Source: Ficedula albicollis (Eukaryota; Chordata; Aves; Passeriformes; Muscicapidae). From it: a stretch of 64,000 nt of DNA. The stretch lies in the NCBI RefSeq assembly GCF_000247815.1, contig NC_021678.1, positions 8,762,874-8,826,873 of the forward strand, given 5' to 3'. A model generated the notes under the pieces. It had not been told where the DNA came from. It did no database searches and worked only from the letters and a program-made list of their open reading frames with translations. Both the position numbers and the translations under genes were made by a program. Numbering within the stretch: the first letter of the stretch is position 1; every line of letters starts with the position of its first letter. Positions 1 to 13,125 of this stretch are shown here, piece by piece.

Positions 1-1848
1 AAGGGAAACAGAACAGAATAAACTTTCTTCAAGGTCTAGATAATTAGTGAATTAGTTTGGTTGTAATTTCACTTCAGTTTTATCTAGACCAAATTCTTTC
101 CTAGGAAGAATGAGAAGAAAGTCTAAAGATTGATAATTTACATTAACAGGTTGCTCTCTGGAAGAAAATGAACTGGTTTTGATTTTTTCCAGTGCGTGTC
201 TGGCTTGTCATGGAGGTTATCCCAGCTTGTGGGAACATTCCTGGCCAAAAAAAAAGTGATCATCCCTTCCACAATACTGAAGACATATTTGCAGTGTGAT
301 TGACAAGATGAGGAGGTGGTATATAATTTCTGTGCATGTCAAGGGACTGGCAGTCTATGAAACCAAAACTAGAACTTAGCTGCTTTATTTATCCTTTGAA
401 CAGATGCAGTACCAGCAGCTGCAATAGGATCTTTTATACATTCCACCCACGATTCCCTGGAGTTCATGTGTCCTAAAGACAACCTGGAAAGGAGGCAGGA
501 CACTCTCTTGTACAGTATTACATTTTATAACTGCAGTGTGAGATGCTGATCTTTCTCATAGGGAAAGAATTCCAGGCTGGATCTGAGGTTCATGCCATTT
601 GATGGAATGGGTAGATGTCTTTATCTCTTGCTACTCTGACAATTCAGCTCAAATAAATTAATTTGGTCTCTAAATTTTGTTTTATTAAAACTCTTTATAG
701 ACTAGAAAGCAGAACAAAGAAGTAGTTTTATTATAATTTAACAATTATTTGCCGTATTAATTGGGCCTTTAATTAGTTTAATCTGAGGGACTGGTTGAGA
801 GGACTGGTAAACAATATTACTTCTTCTGTCTCCATTAAGTCTTGATCCTCCTCCACTGGTTTTTCAGAGATTGGATTGGGTTCCAATATTAAATGCATCT
901 CCAAGCTTAGGAGGCCAGGAAAGAGCTCTCACCATGTAGTTGGTTGTTAAGCCTCTTTGTTCAATGCGTAGATAACGGGTTTAGGTAGGAATAAACTTTC
1001 CTTGTTGGTGTTTAATTTTAGAACATCCACAGTGAATATTCTGGCCTGGATGCCACAAGTCTTTAGTTTCAGTCTTCCCATAAAGCATCTTGGCTACTGT
1101 CTGACACTATTTGTGCCATATATCCACACCAGTGTGCTACTGCCCTTGGATACACTAATGCTGTAAAGAGAAATGTTTAGAAAATACTCTCTAAAATATT
1201 ATGTTTTTCCACTGAAGACAACATAAATTTACAATAGCAAAATAGGGATCAGGAACTATGGAGAAAAGCCCTCAAATTGCCAAAGGTTTGGGGTTTTTTT
1301 TGAAAAAAAAGGGGACATGCCCTCTTTTGAAGCTGTTAGTATCTTCTCACCATTGCAGCAATTACAATAATGGGATACTCAGTAAAAGTTAATTTTCTCA
1401 ATGTGTCATGAGAGAAGCTTTTTTCTGGCAAAATTGTAACACCATAAAAGAGATGATGGTGACCTCCCTGAAGAGGTGAATTTGAAACATCTAGTTGTTT
1501 CTTAGTATTTATTTGAAAATTTTCATATATTTATTGAGTAAAGTCATAATAATTAAAACCTCCAAATCCCCAGGCTTATCTGTTAACAATAAATAGTCAA
1601 GTAAAAGCAGGTTTTTATAGAAGGATATCAAATCCTGAGAACAGATGAAAAAGGCAGTGATTTGCAATGTCCTTAGTAAATTTTTAGTTGGAACACAAAG
1701 GTGTTCTCCCTATTTTCCCTACTGAGTGTATACTGTCTGGAATCTGTCTATTTATCTTTGGATGCTAATGGCCAAAACAACCCTCTCTTTTTCAGGTGGT
1801 TTTTATTTTTCTTTAACAGCTGTGATGAACAGATATTCCTGATTACAT

Positions 1849-1877
1849 ACACACACACACATATATATATATATATA
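1849..1877. repeat. (AC)n/(AT)n microsatellite
   Basis: A short compound dinucleotide tract: about six AC units run directly into about eight AT units. It lies in intronic DNA with no coding role; the open frame across it is chance. Confidence 0.9.
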
Positions 1878-4800
1878 AAACAATATTTATATACTTTCTC
1901 TGTCATTTGTCACACCATTACTTACTTTTTGCCCAGTTTATCTTGCTTTGATACCAGAATAAGTAAAATCAAGGCTTTTTTGATGGTATCTTTGTACTTT
2001 TTGTGCAGCTTCATTCCAAGGCAAATAGCCAGTGATTGGCTCTGCCTTTTGACACTTTCTCCCCTTCCTCTGGTGACTTGTGTCACTTTGTAGTGCAAGT
2101 AGGTTGCACTGTTATAGTCCTCAATTCAATTAGATAATGTAACAGAGAGTGCCATGGCCTCATGTTCAAGGAAAGCTGCCTAGAAGTTGCACTTAAAAAT
2201 TGATAACATTAATTTTAACATCCTTTTAATTTTGAAATATGTCTTTAACTTCTGTGATCCTTGATATTGTCTTGAAATGTCTTTCCTTTATATTCTTACC
2301 TTTGACACCTCCATAATCTGCTTTGTTATTTGTTTGTTTGTTTATGGTTAATTTTCACTGCAAAGACCAGTGAGAGAGACTAGGATTGTACTTTGTTTCT
2401 TGACTAAAATACACATTGTCCATTTTGGGAGATGAGATGACCATGTTATATTATATCCTTTTTATTAGCTTCACTCCAATCCACTGTTATCCATAGTATC
2501 AACATATAATATATAGCTGTTTATATCCTCTAAGTAGAAACCAAAGGAACTACAAGACTGAGCAAACTGTGCAAATACTAGGAATGTAGGCATATGTTCC
2601 AAGACAGTGGGGTTGTTAGCGAGCACTGTATGTACTGATGGATATCTAAGCTGCATGTGGGAATGAATGGTAGTTTTTGCTATTGCTATCTCTCACTATC
2701 AAAGTATTGGGCAATATTCTGCTAGGACTGGGATGGTATTTTGAGATTTAAGTTTGGATTAAGTAATGTCAAGACAAATGCCAGTCTGACAAAAGAGAAA
2801 GCACTGTAAGCCTACATACTGACATAGGACCATAAGGAAGAAGTTTGAAATCTTGCCTGGCAATTGTCCTTCTATAACAGTCCTTTTATTCTAGTGAACA
2901 CAAGATTAATCTATTGTAATTTAAACAAGGAACTCCTGCTTCCACTTCACTGCTTGCTCAGAATATTTACTCTGATATTTAGAACAAACCTGATTAATTT
3001 TGTATTGCTCTACAGGTTATTTTAAATACATTGTGGTGCTGGTAGGTGGAAGGAATGTTCCCCCAGAGGAGTAAAAAAACCCTCACAGCCTACTAAAAAA
3101 ACCCCAAAAAGTATATTGTCAATAGAGTGAGATATTATTGGACCTTTAAAGGACCAAAGCTATTCAACTCATAAAGGTTTTAGTAGACTATAATTAAAGA
3201 ATTCTTTTGGATTTGTATACTTGAGACTGAGCCCTAAGTTGCTGTGACATGGCCAATTCCCAATGTCAAATCCCCTTTCCCCCAGTTTTATCAAAGTATG
3301 AAAGTCTTGACTGAGTGAGATGCTATTGTTGGCAATCCTTTGATGGACACTTCTGGAATTTCATTGCAGAAGCCATGACTTCTGTTTTATCTGAAATCTC
3401 ACTGGCTCTTGATGACAGACAAACTCTGTTTTTAGCATTGCACTGAAGGTCAGGCAAGTGACTGGTTTCCAAATAGAGTAACTGAAGATACTGGAACAGG
3501 TTTATTCCTGGTATAATTCCACTGGTTCTATGAAGTTACGGGGGAATATACTTGTCAAGAGAGCCTTATGATTTGACAGATAATACCACTGTTCTCAATA
3601 ATTTGTGTATAAAAAGAGCTTGGAAAACATACTATTAATGTTAAAATTCTTCTGTAAGAGAAATTCTACACTCACTAAGATAAGGGCAATATTTTTAGCT
3701 GGAATAAACTAATATAACTCCATTAAGAAGACTAACCATGGTAGAATGTAATTTTTTTTCTAATATCTGGGAATCCTGCTCTGGCTTCTTTCATTACCAG
3801 TGAAGTTGAGCTTTTCTGGCTGTGTAAATATTTTAGGACTAATCTAGGAAATGTATACACTGCCTAGGCTGCTTTCCTAATGGCAGTTGGGATGATTCCA
3901 TTATTTGTTACAGATCTTTAATTTTAGTTGCAGTTTTGGCACTCAAGTCCATAAACTGAGTATCAAGCAGACTGGTTAGATATTTTACTTAATTTTTGCA
4001 AGCTATCTGTTACCTTAATTCATACAGAAAGCAAAAACTGATTTTGTAGATGGATCAAGAAAATGAAAACTAAAAACTATACTATTGTTGGGGCATTAGT
4101 GAAGGAATAATCAATGTCTTTGTTAGAATGACATTGCAAAAGCCAAAAGAATTAGGTAATGTGAAAAAAATTTTTGTGGGAAAAACTTTGGCAAGATCAC
4201 AACCACACTGACATTTTCACATTGATTGTGGAAAGCAGAGGAGCAAATGTCAGCTAGTGGATGCAAGAAGTGTGTGAGTGTTGGCAGAGAGGTTTAGCTA
4301 TGGCTAGTGAGGAAGGGCTTTCCATCTCCTGCTTCATGGGGTTGAAGCAGTCAATCTAGTTTGGGGGCGTAAAGTCATAGATGCAGAAAGATCCTTTGGT
4401 AAAAGCTGTCGCCTTGTATGCCACGTTGTCCCTGAAGGGCTAGAGTTACATTGATTACCATTGTCTTGTGACACTGGGAGTTGGTGCAAAAATTCAAGAT
4501 TTAAGTTTTTACAAAGAGAGCATGGTCAAGAATGGAAAAGAAATGTAAACCATGTTTTCTATTTTGTAAAACATACAGAAGTACAATTTTTACAGTTCTT
4601 TGGTGGAAATGTATCCCTTAAAGCTCAGAGAGCATGTTTTAATAGTTTGGTCTTACTGTCCCCAAGAGCTTTTCCTTAGAGGTGTCAAAATGTTTCTTTA
4701 ATCACAGATACTCTGACAATCATGAAGTGCAAACAACTGTTGCCATGACAAGGCATGATTTCTTCAAATTGAGTTAGCTTTGACTCTGATGCTGTACCCA

Positions 4801-5795
4801 GAAGGCTCCGCTTTTCCGAACCATTCACAACATATGCTTTTATAAATCCTTCAAACACCCCTGCACTCTTTCTATACCCTATGTTTTAATGTCAAAGCAA
4901 ATCTATATTCTACTTGTGGCACCTGCTGTGGCACATACTTCAGCTACTTCAGGGGACTACTAAGCATACCACCATACTTAAAGTCCTGTCAACATAGCAG
5001 TGATAAAGACCCTTTGGAAAATGTATAGCTCCACCCTAAAATAATAATTTATCATAACTCATGAAGGAGAATTAATTGGCATTTAATACATGTAATAATA
5101 TGGATGAGTGCCCTTCATAAACAGAGCCATGTATAAAAGCACGGGCCACCTAGAGGAGCATTTTTTAACAAGGCAAAACAATTTTTGTGAAAAATAAAGT
5201 CCACTTTAAAAAATATATTTAGGACAGTCAATATATTGGTAAGTGCTGTTGTGCTGAATACTTTTAAGTCAGGCTTCAGCCACATCAATCTGTATTAATA
5301 GATATTGAAAATACTATCATATAATATTTTCATATGTATGAATAATAAATATAATAAGTATATAATAGCTTAATTTAAAAGTTTATGTTAAAAATCAACT
5401 TTTTCCATTTTTCAATACCAACAGAGTTTAGATGATGGGTTAACAAAATGGTTTGTTGTAATATTGCTGTCCACTATGGAAATATGTTCACTATGCACTC
5501 ATCAATATTTTGTCTATAGCTTATGCAAAAACATGTGGATTCATCGGGGTCTTTGGCATATTAACATATTGTGACTGTATTTGAGTGTGTGCACTATCTA
5601 GGATGATGTTTCCAAGTTGATTGTTCTATTAATTACAGAAAGCTAGAAAAGGAGTGAAAGGTTTTAAGGGGAAAAAAAGCAATTTTCTTAGTATTGATTC
5701 ATGTTTACTTCAAAAGGTTCTGTAGTCCTCCTTTCTTCCCAGTTAGAAAAGTCTACAACTCTGAAATACAGTCTCTCCTACATCCATTATATGTT

Positions 5796-5873
5796 TTTGT
5801 TTTTTTTTAATTTATCTCCATTCTCTATATTATATGGTTTGTTTTTTTTTTAATTTATCTCCATTCTCTATAT
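5796..5873. repeat. Two-copy tandem duplication, period about 43 bp
   Basis: A T run followed by AATTTATCTCCATTCTCTAT occurs twice, with AATT starting at 5809 and 5852. The copies differ mainly in T-run length. Confidence 0.85.
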
Positions 5874-7446
5874 GTTTGTCATGACAAGGAGCTGCTTTAT
5901 CGAACTACAGACAAATATAGACAGATCCTTTTGATCCTATGGAGCATTCTTCTGACTTTCTGCCACTAATATGGGCTGGTTGTCTGCATTCTGCCAACAC
6001 AGATAACGTCACACTTTAATTTCTGTGATATAAGCTTATATGTTATTCAAAGGCTGCAGAGATAGTGTGCTCTGAGTGTCTGCACTGGAGCAGAAGACAA
6101 CTCTGGTACAAAGAGGAAGGTGTGTTACACACTGACTTTGCAAAATGGCAAGTTAAATGTGTCTCTTCTGTGAAGTGTTTGCTCTGGCCCTAGCCATAGT
6201 TATTAGAGAGGGTTCCAAGAGGAAAGGAGGAGATGAACTTACAAGTTCTTAGTTTGATAAGAAAAGCAGAGAGGTTGCTTTTTGGGACAGGAGCATCAGG
6301 CTGCCTGCCATCCTTAATTTTACTTTCATACTCATAAAACCAACATGAACATAAAACTAGAGAGAGAATAGAAGAGCTTTTAGAACTTCGTTGTAAATTG
6401 AACTTATATTTTCTGGATATGATTTAAAACAAAATCATTCATATCTTGCCTGAGGTGAAAATGAACACTCTGACTTACCATTGCCCAGCTGTTATGAAAG
6501 CACTTGTAGTGCAAAGCAATTAGCAGAGAAACTGAAATACTCGCATTTGTGCTGAAGAGAATAAATTTGTGCAAAATAATGGGGAATTGGGACCATAATA
6601 TTTTTGCTCTGCTGAAGTTTTATTTCTTATGTGTTGGCAGGACAGAAAAAGTTCTCTGGTTCTGCAAATCAAATGGGCTGGGGTCACAGGAAGAATGTGC
6701 ATGAACAATGGAATTAATTTCCTGCATGAGACTCCTTGACTCACTAGCTTTCAAGCAGCTAGATTCACTCCTTACTTGAGGAAGGTAGTTGTAATGATGC
6801 TGTTTCAAAAGCTGCTAATCTTAGAGCAGTTCTGTTCTTTGTCCTTCCTTCTTTAGAAGGATTTAACTGCTTTGGATATTCACTCTTTCAGTTCTCAATT
6901 ATGCCTTCTTGCTTTGGTTTAGTTTGGTTTTATTTTATTTTCCTGAGAGTTGATTATCAATGTACCCATTGGTATAAGCACAAGACTTTCTAATTACACA
7001 CTGGTGTACCATAAACAGCACACAGCCTTCTTATCAAATTTTACATAAGATGGGCATGACTTTGTGTCATATCTGAGTTGCAGCCAGCAAAAGCTTAGCT
7101 TGACAGCCTAGTGCTTTTTTTCCCTCTGGGTGATTGCATTGCACATTCTTACAGGGTCATGCATGATAAAAAAGGATAAGGAGCCTTCAAAGGGACTTGA
7201 TCAAATATTATTGTCTGTGGTGCTTTTACCTCTGCACTATCAATGCAAGTCTGTTCACAGAGGCTGCAACAGATGTTAGAATTATTGCCTATACTGAAGA
7301 GCAAAGTAGCAAAGAGCTTGAAATTCATGCTTTCGTATCAATTCTGTTTGTTTGTGGTATTCACACAGAGCAGCAAATGAGATCATTTTAGGTGTTTTGA
7401 AGTGGAGAAGATATTGTTCTTCTCTGACATTGCCAGAAACTTATAG

Positions 7447-7629
7447 TTTTTCTCTTATATCTCAGATTCTTTTTTTTTCCCTATTTGTATTTTTATAAGG
7501 AACTCATCTAAATGCCTGGATGATTTGTTTGTATTTGATTTTTCTCTTATATCTCAGATACTTTTTTTTCCCCCATTTGTATTTTTATAAGGAACTCATC
7601 TAAATGCCTGGATGATTTGTTTGTATTTG
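7447..7629. repeat. Two-copy tandem duplication, period 92 bp
   Basis: Copy 1 is 7447-7538 and copy 2 is 7539-7629. Both begin with TTTTTCTCTTATATCTCAGA and end with GATGATTTGTTTGTATTTG. They differ at only a few positions near the internal T run, so the duplication looks recent. Confidence 0.92.
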
Positions 7630-10600
7630 TTTATCCTGTGTCTTTTGCCCAAAATCTTGCTTGATGTCTTGTTTGTCACTGTGAAACATGCTGATTCTTT
7701 ATTTTCCATACTTGTATTACCCTGAAGTACAGAGCCAGGGAAGTTCTGGGCCACGTTGCACTTGGTACTCAAAGTGTGTGGAAGAGCCCTTGATTCCTCA
7801 CTGTTTAAAACCAGAGAATTTCCTCCAATTACTGGTGTGTCCTGTAACAAAGACGACCATTTGATGAATCTAGGCTTACCTTTATGTTTTCCTTTAGTGG
7901 CTGATGCATATAGCTTTGATATCAGCTATTGTGTATGCTTCATATTTTCCTCTGCAGCCTTCTGAGTATCTCCAATTTGTTAAAATTTTGCAGGTAAAAT
8001 GCTATTTCTAGTAGTGAATGTTCAGTCATGAACATCATGACATTTCTCATTAAATTACTTCTGTCTTAACTCAATGCAAGACAGAATAGTAGGAGTCTTT
8101 TTCTAGTTCTTACTTTGGATAGCTGTTGAAGGATAATATCATGAAATAGTTGCTTTCTAAATATAGAATAGGAGGTAACTGTGTGAAATAAGAATTCCTT
8201 TCACTTGAATGTGTGCTGGACTGGATTTGACCCAAAAGATTGACTGGTATGATCAGGAATTAAGGAGTTCTTTTCTGAGGATTTTATGTAGGAGATAGAT
8301 GAAAAGTGTGAGCAGAAGGTAGAGGGTGAATTTCTTTCAATCCTGAAAATTATACAAAAATTCAGGGGGGAAGGCCATTCAGAAGAAAATGCCTGTCACC
8401 AGCTGAGTGGACCAGATGGACATAATATGTGGTACTATTTAAAGCAGGTCTACTAAAAGTTTGGGAGCATCTTTGGATTTTATTAGGTAGTTTCATGTAA
8501 AATGCGTATGTTGCTCCTGTATCATTTATGTATGCAATCTTATAGTTTCTTCAAGGGTTGTATAATTCTATAAATAGAAGACCTATCCTAGGATAAAGAG
8601 AGATTAGTAATAGGGCTCCATTTGGCACTTTTGTCTGCCCCAGGAATCTCCCCAGCTGTCCAATAACCATACAGGCATTCCTAATTTTTAATTTATTTCT
8701 GCTTCCTGATATCTGAAGTCAAAGCCTCCTGTTTGTTAAATAGGTGCATATTCAGTTTGGGAAATGTTTTCTGCTGCCATTGCAGTTATTAGAGCATTGA
8801 TGTTGATCCTATCAAAGTTCCAGCGCTGACAGTTTAAAAATATTTTCTCTGCTAACATGATTAATGAAACTAAGAAAGGTTACTGAACAAGATGTTGGAA
8901 GAGAAAGTTTCTACGAAGAAAAGGAAACAGATGAAAAATGAAACTAGAGAGGGTGGCCAAAATCAAACTCTGACAACATATTAAAACTCAAAAATGCCTA
9001 TGAACTTTGTTTGCAGATGGGTGTACAACTCTGAAAAATATCACTGTTAATGTAACTGCCTAGAACAGAGAACATTTATAATTTCATCAGTCATAAGACT
9101 GGCTGAATCTGAGATTTGCATGCTGGTATTAGGAAATATGTCAAACTTCTTTAAAGTAATTTTTTCTTTATGAAGTCCCAAATGTCACTTTAATTTAGTT
9201 ATTCAGATGTTTGCTTGATGGCAAAATACAGTGATGGAGCTCATTGTCCTGCAGTTTAACTAAGTCCTCATTTGAGATCAAAGTGGAGGGTTAAGTTTTT
9301 TTCTGTGTTCCTTTCATTCCTCATTTGTATCAGGCAAATAATGGTTTCAATAGCAGCAGGAATCCCTATTAAAGTAACTGTCATATTTTCTCATCTATAC
9401 AATTCATTGTTCAGCAGTTTGTTTGGTGCCAAATGAAGGGAAAAAGAAAAACTGGACACAGAAAGGCAGACCACCTTAGACCTTCTGAAATTCTTTCTTG
9501 GTCAAATGACAACTTTCTTGCTGCCTCTTCCAAACCAATTATTTTGACATGCTTCATTGCAGAAGTCTGTCTAATGTAGCCAAGGAAAATACTGTTAAGG
9601 CAAATTCTGAACTTGATTGCATTCCTTCCATGGATTTAAATAGATGTCCTGTGAACATTTATTCCTTAACAAAATACACAACCAGATTATCAAAATTAGT
9701 GTCTTTACTCTGGAACAGGAGAGGAAAAACCCTAATTTGAACAAGCAGAGTTTAGAAACTCATTGTGACTAGGTATGGAGCTCATTACAGCCTCTGCTTG
9801 TAGTGCAGAGAAAAATGCCTGCACTTTATCATTAAAAAAATAAAGCTAAAAGTACAACTTTGAAATGGAAGTGAGGCACCCTGCAGAATAATTCTGTTAC
9901 TCCTGCATAAGTTACACAACCTAATGATCTCTAAGGAGCTATGCTTTGAACTAAGCATGAATGTATATCTTAAACTGAGAATCAGAACCATATACTTCTC
10001 TCTAAAGCCTAGTTAAGTATCTCAAGCAGGCTAATGATGGTTTTCACACAATTTATGCTCCGAACTTCTCCTAACTTTTTTTACCTAAGAATATTTAGTA
10101 GATACGAATGTTTAACCCATTTTGGAATACCCACACTAAGTTCTTAAAGCATTGATGGTGCTACCAAACTGGTAGAAATATTTGATATTTCCAAGTACAG
10201 GTAGTCACCTGAAACAAACAGGAATGTACAGAGGAGTGAGAGTTGGGGGAATATATGTATTCAGCATCTTCAAGGCCCTTTTTGAAACACTCAATTTAAA
10301 CATACATGCTCTGGAAGAAAAACACTGCATTATCTTGTTGCTGCTTACACCAGTAAGTGGTGAACACCAAATCTAGATGAGATAAAACAGGAAAGAAGCA
10401 GAATACCCAAAAAGGAATTGACAGAAATGTTGGTCCCCAAGTTAACAGGTAAAAGTATCATTAACCAGCAATATCAGTACCTAGGTTTTGCAGGGGCCTT
10501 TTGGTTTGGCAGAAAGTGTTCATTCACAATTGATGGGTGCCCATTTTGCTCTCTGTAATTAAAATGATGGATGCTTTCAATTGAGCCTCTGGAATGCAGC

Positions 10601-12250
10601 ACAAAATAAAGTTGAAGAATGTATTAAATGGGATATGCCTTAGCATTCCCAATGAGATAAAGCTTTCTAACCCTCACCTGTTAATCAGCAGGGTGAGCAG
10701 CACAGAAGGGGAAGGGCTGTCAACAGCTGGAGAGGAAACTCTGATCAGGATTCTCTTCCTGCCTTAATACCTTATTTCAAGTGCTAGTTATGATCATAGA
10801 CTTTGCAAGTTGGAATCCCTCTCCACACACACCTGTGCTGCCTAACTCCACGAGGAATTCAAAACATGTCAGCACAAACAAGGATGCAGAAAAAACAAAT
10901 AGAAACCCAGTACCTTATCCAAAGATAATTGAGGCTGCACACACTCTGCTGAATTAAGAATCATGACAAGACAGATTCCTGCCTTTCTCTAGAATGAAAT
11001 ATCCCCAGGAACAGCTGTTCTTCTAGTTGTTGGGAATTTTTGAATCATGTTTCGGTCTGAAACTTGGGCATGAACATAGAAGACATGGTGCAATGGAGGT
11101 GAGCGGCATTGTTTGGATTTTCCAATTGAAGATCACTTTAAATGAAGATCCATTCACCATAGGAAAATATTTAATTTAAGAAATCTTTAATTTCTTAAAT
11201 AACCTCCTTCTAAGTCTGCTTATGGCTTCTGAACTTTATGAGACATTCCTGTTCAAACCTTATTTGAGTACACCTTTCTTGATGTTGCATTTTCTTAATT
11301 TAGCAGTATTTTCAGTTGTACTTTTCAGGAGGTGTTGGATCATAAACAATAATTGTATTTAATGAAGACTTTTGATAAATTTTCATAACATAATGTCTTT
11401 GTTTTTTTGTGTAATGTTTTGTAAAAGATGTTTACTTCCAATTCTCCCTAGAAAATGGTGCAGGCTGGGAAGGGGAGCTGATGAGCCAGTACTCTATGGA
11501 GAAAGAAGATTCTCAGCTTTTACTTTTGTGTATAGCACAGTCAGCTGATCCAACTTCTTTTTGACCAGAAATTAAACAAACATTAGTAGTTGAACCAAAA
11601 ATTAATCTTTCTCAATAAAGATACTTCTTCCATCTTAGTAATTTGACTTTTTTTAAAAAATATTTAGAGTCTTAAATAGCCTTTAACTACAGACAGTGCA
11701 GACAGTATGTTACAAGAATTAATTTCTATTATTTTATTTTGTCTGTAAACAGGAAGGCTTCCTAAAGTCGTATAATTTTTTTTATTGGAGTGCTATGGAA
11801 AATACTATTTAAAAAAAAAACCCACAGAAAATCACATTTTCAAAACTTGTCAGCTTAATGCTCTGCACACTGAAGCCACTGAAAAATGTGTGGCAAGGTA
11901 CTGCAGCTATGCAAGGCAGGATTATAAAGGTAATAGATGTAAAATTAGCCTAAACAGATGCTTTTACCTTCCAGAACCATTTATGTGACTGGATTATTCT
12001 TTATCAAATAAAATCATGTGCATGTGTGTGTTGTTATACTATGCAAGCTTTCAGTGGGACATCTTTGAAGATTGATGTACCCAATACTTTAATGGATTAA
12101 AATACCAAAACCAGTGTTGGCATCATCGTACTATCAGTAAAGGTCAGTCCTCAGCAATAGTACATTCCTCCTCAGAGATGCTTTTATTTTTAAAAATGTA
12201 GAAAAACAAGATCCTTCCTTTTTAAAAGTTCAGGTTGTGTTACTTTAATA

Positions 12251-12639
12251 TAAAAATATTAACCATAACAAGAGTTTCCTTTTATATTTGAGATTATATA
12301 TCAATATGTTCAGATTATTTCCTGTTAAACAAACTTGGTTCCTGTGGCTTCCCAAGGGAAGTGGCCTCTCCATCTTCAACTGAACACTGCTAGGAAAACA
12401 AAGTTTAAGTCATTACATTTTAACAGGTACAAGAAACATCTTCAATCTAAAAATATTAACCATAACAAGATTTTCCTTTTATATTTGAGATTATATCAAT
12501 ATGTTCAGATTATTTCCTGTTAAACTTGGTTCCTGTGGCTTCCCAAGGGAAGTGGCCTCTCCATCTTCAACTGAACACTGCTAGGAAAACAAAGTTTAAG
12601 TCATTACATTTTAACAGGTACAAGAAACATCTTCAATCT
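12251..12639. repeat. Two-copy tandem duplication, period 197 bp
   Basis: Copy 1 (12251-12447) and copy 2 (12448-12639) are nearly identical. Both contain CTTCCCAAGGGAAGTGGCCT and TTTTAACAGGTACAAGAAAC. Copy 2 lacks short internal pieces (an AT unit, and a few bases before CTTGGTTCC). Two duplicated open frames of about 60 codons at 12335 and 12526 are by-products: they share their first 38 residues and diverge where the repeat ends. Nothing suggests they are translated. Confidence 0.95.
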
Positions 12640-13061
12640 CTACAATTTCCTGGCTTCCTGAAACATCCAAAAGTTTATGTACCTGTTAAATGTGTGAAAA
12701 TTTTATTTTAATTGCTACATCTTCAAATTTACAGGGATCCTGCTGGGGTTGCCTGGTGGGATGTCATGTCATGCACTAAATGTGATACAGCCTATTACAG
12801 AAGAAATTGGCATTGCACTTTCTCGGGGGAACTTTGCTCCTATTCTGTTTTATTCACTTTGATCTTAAAAAGAATTCTTCACTCTCTGAAGTTTGAAGTC
12901 TATGCTTTTGTTTATTCTCTCACAGAGCTTCGATGAATGCTCCAGGTCCATAACAGTTATTCCTGTGAATAAAGTGTTCAGGGAGGCATTGATGCTGTAT
13001 GCTGGAAGCTTAATGCTGGGTCCTCCACATGAACAGGTTCATATTGGGCACTATGGCCTCC

Positions 13062-13125
13062 GATGCAAAAGTAATGGCATGATACCACCTAAAACCTTAG
13101 ATGCAAAAGTAATGGCATGATACCA
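13062..13125. repeat. Two-copy direct repeat, period 38 bp
   Basis: The 26-bp word beginning GATGCAAAAGTAATGGCATG occurs identically at 13062 and 13100, separated by 12 bp. Confidence 0.9.

Noticed and set aside
8568..8577. MEF2-type boxes such as CTATAAATAG (also 26110-26119 and 28858-28867)
   Set aside because: Short degenerate motif expected often by chance in AT-rich introns; no cluster with E-boxes was evident.
12335..12711. Two similar open frames sharing their first 38 residues, resembling a duplicated small gene
   Set aside because: They come from the 197-bp intronic tandem duplication and diverge exactly where the repeat ends; no codon pattern or family match.
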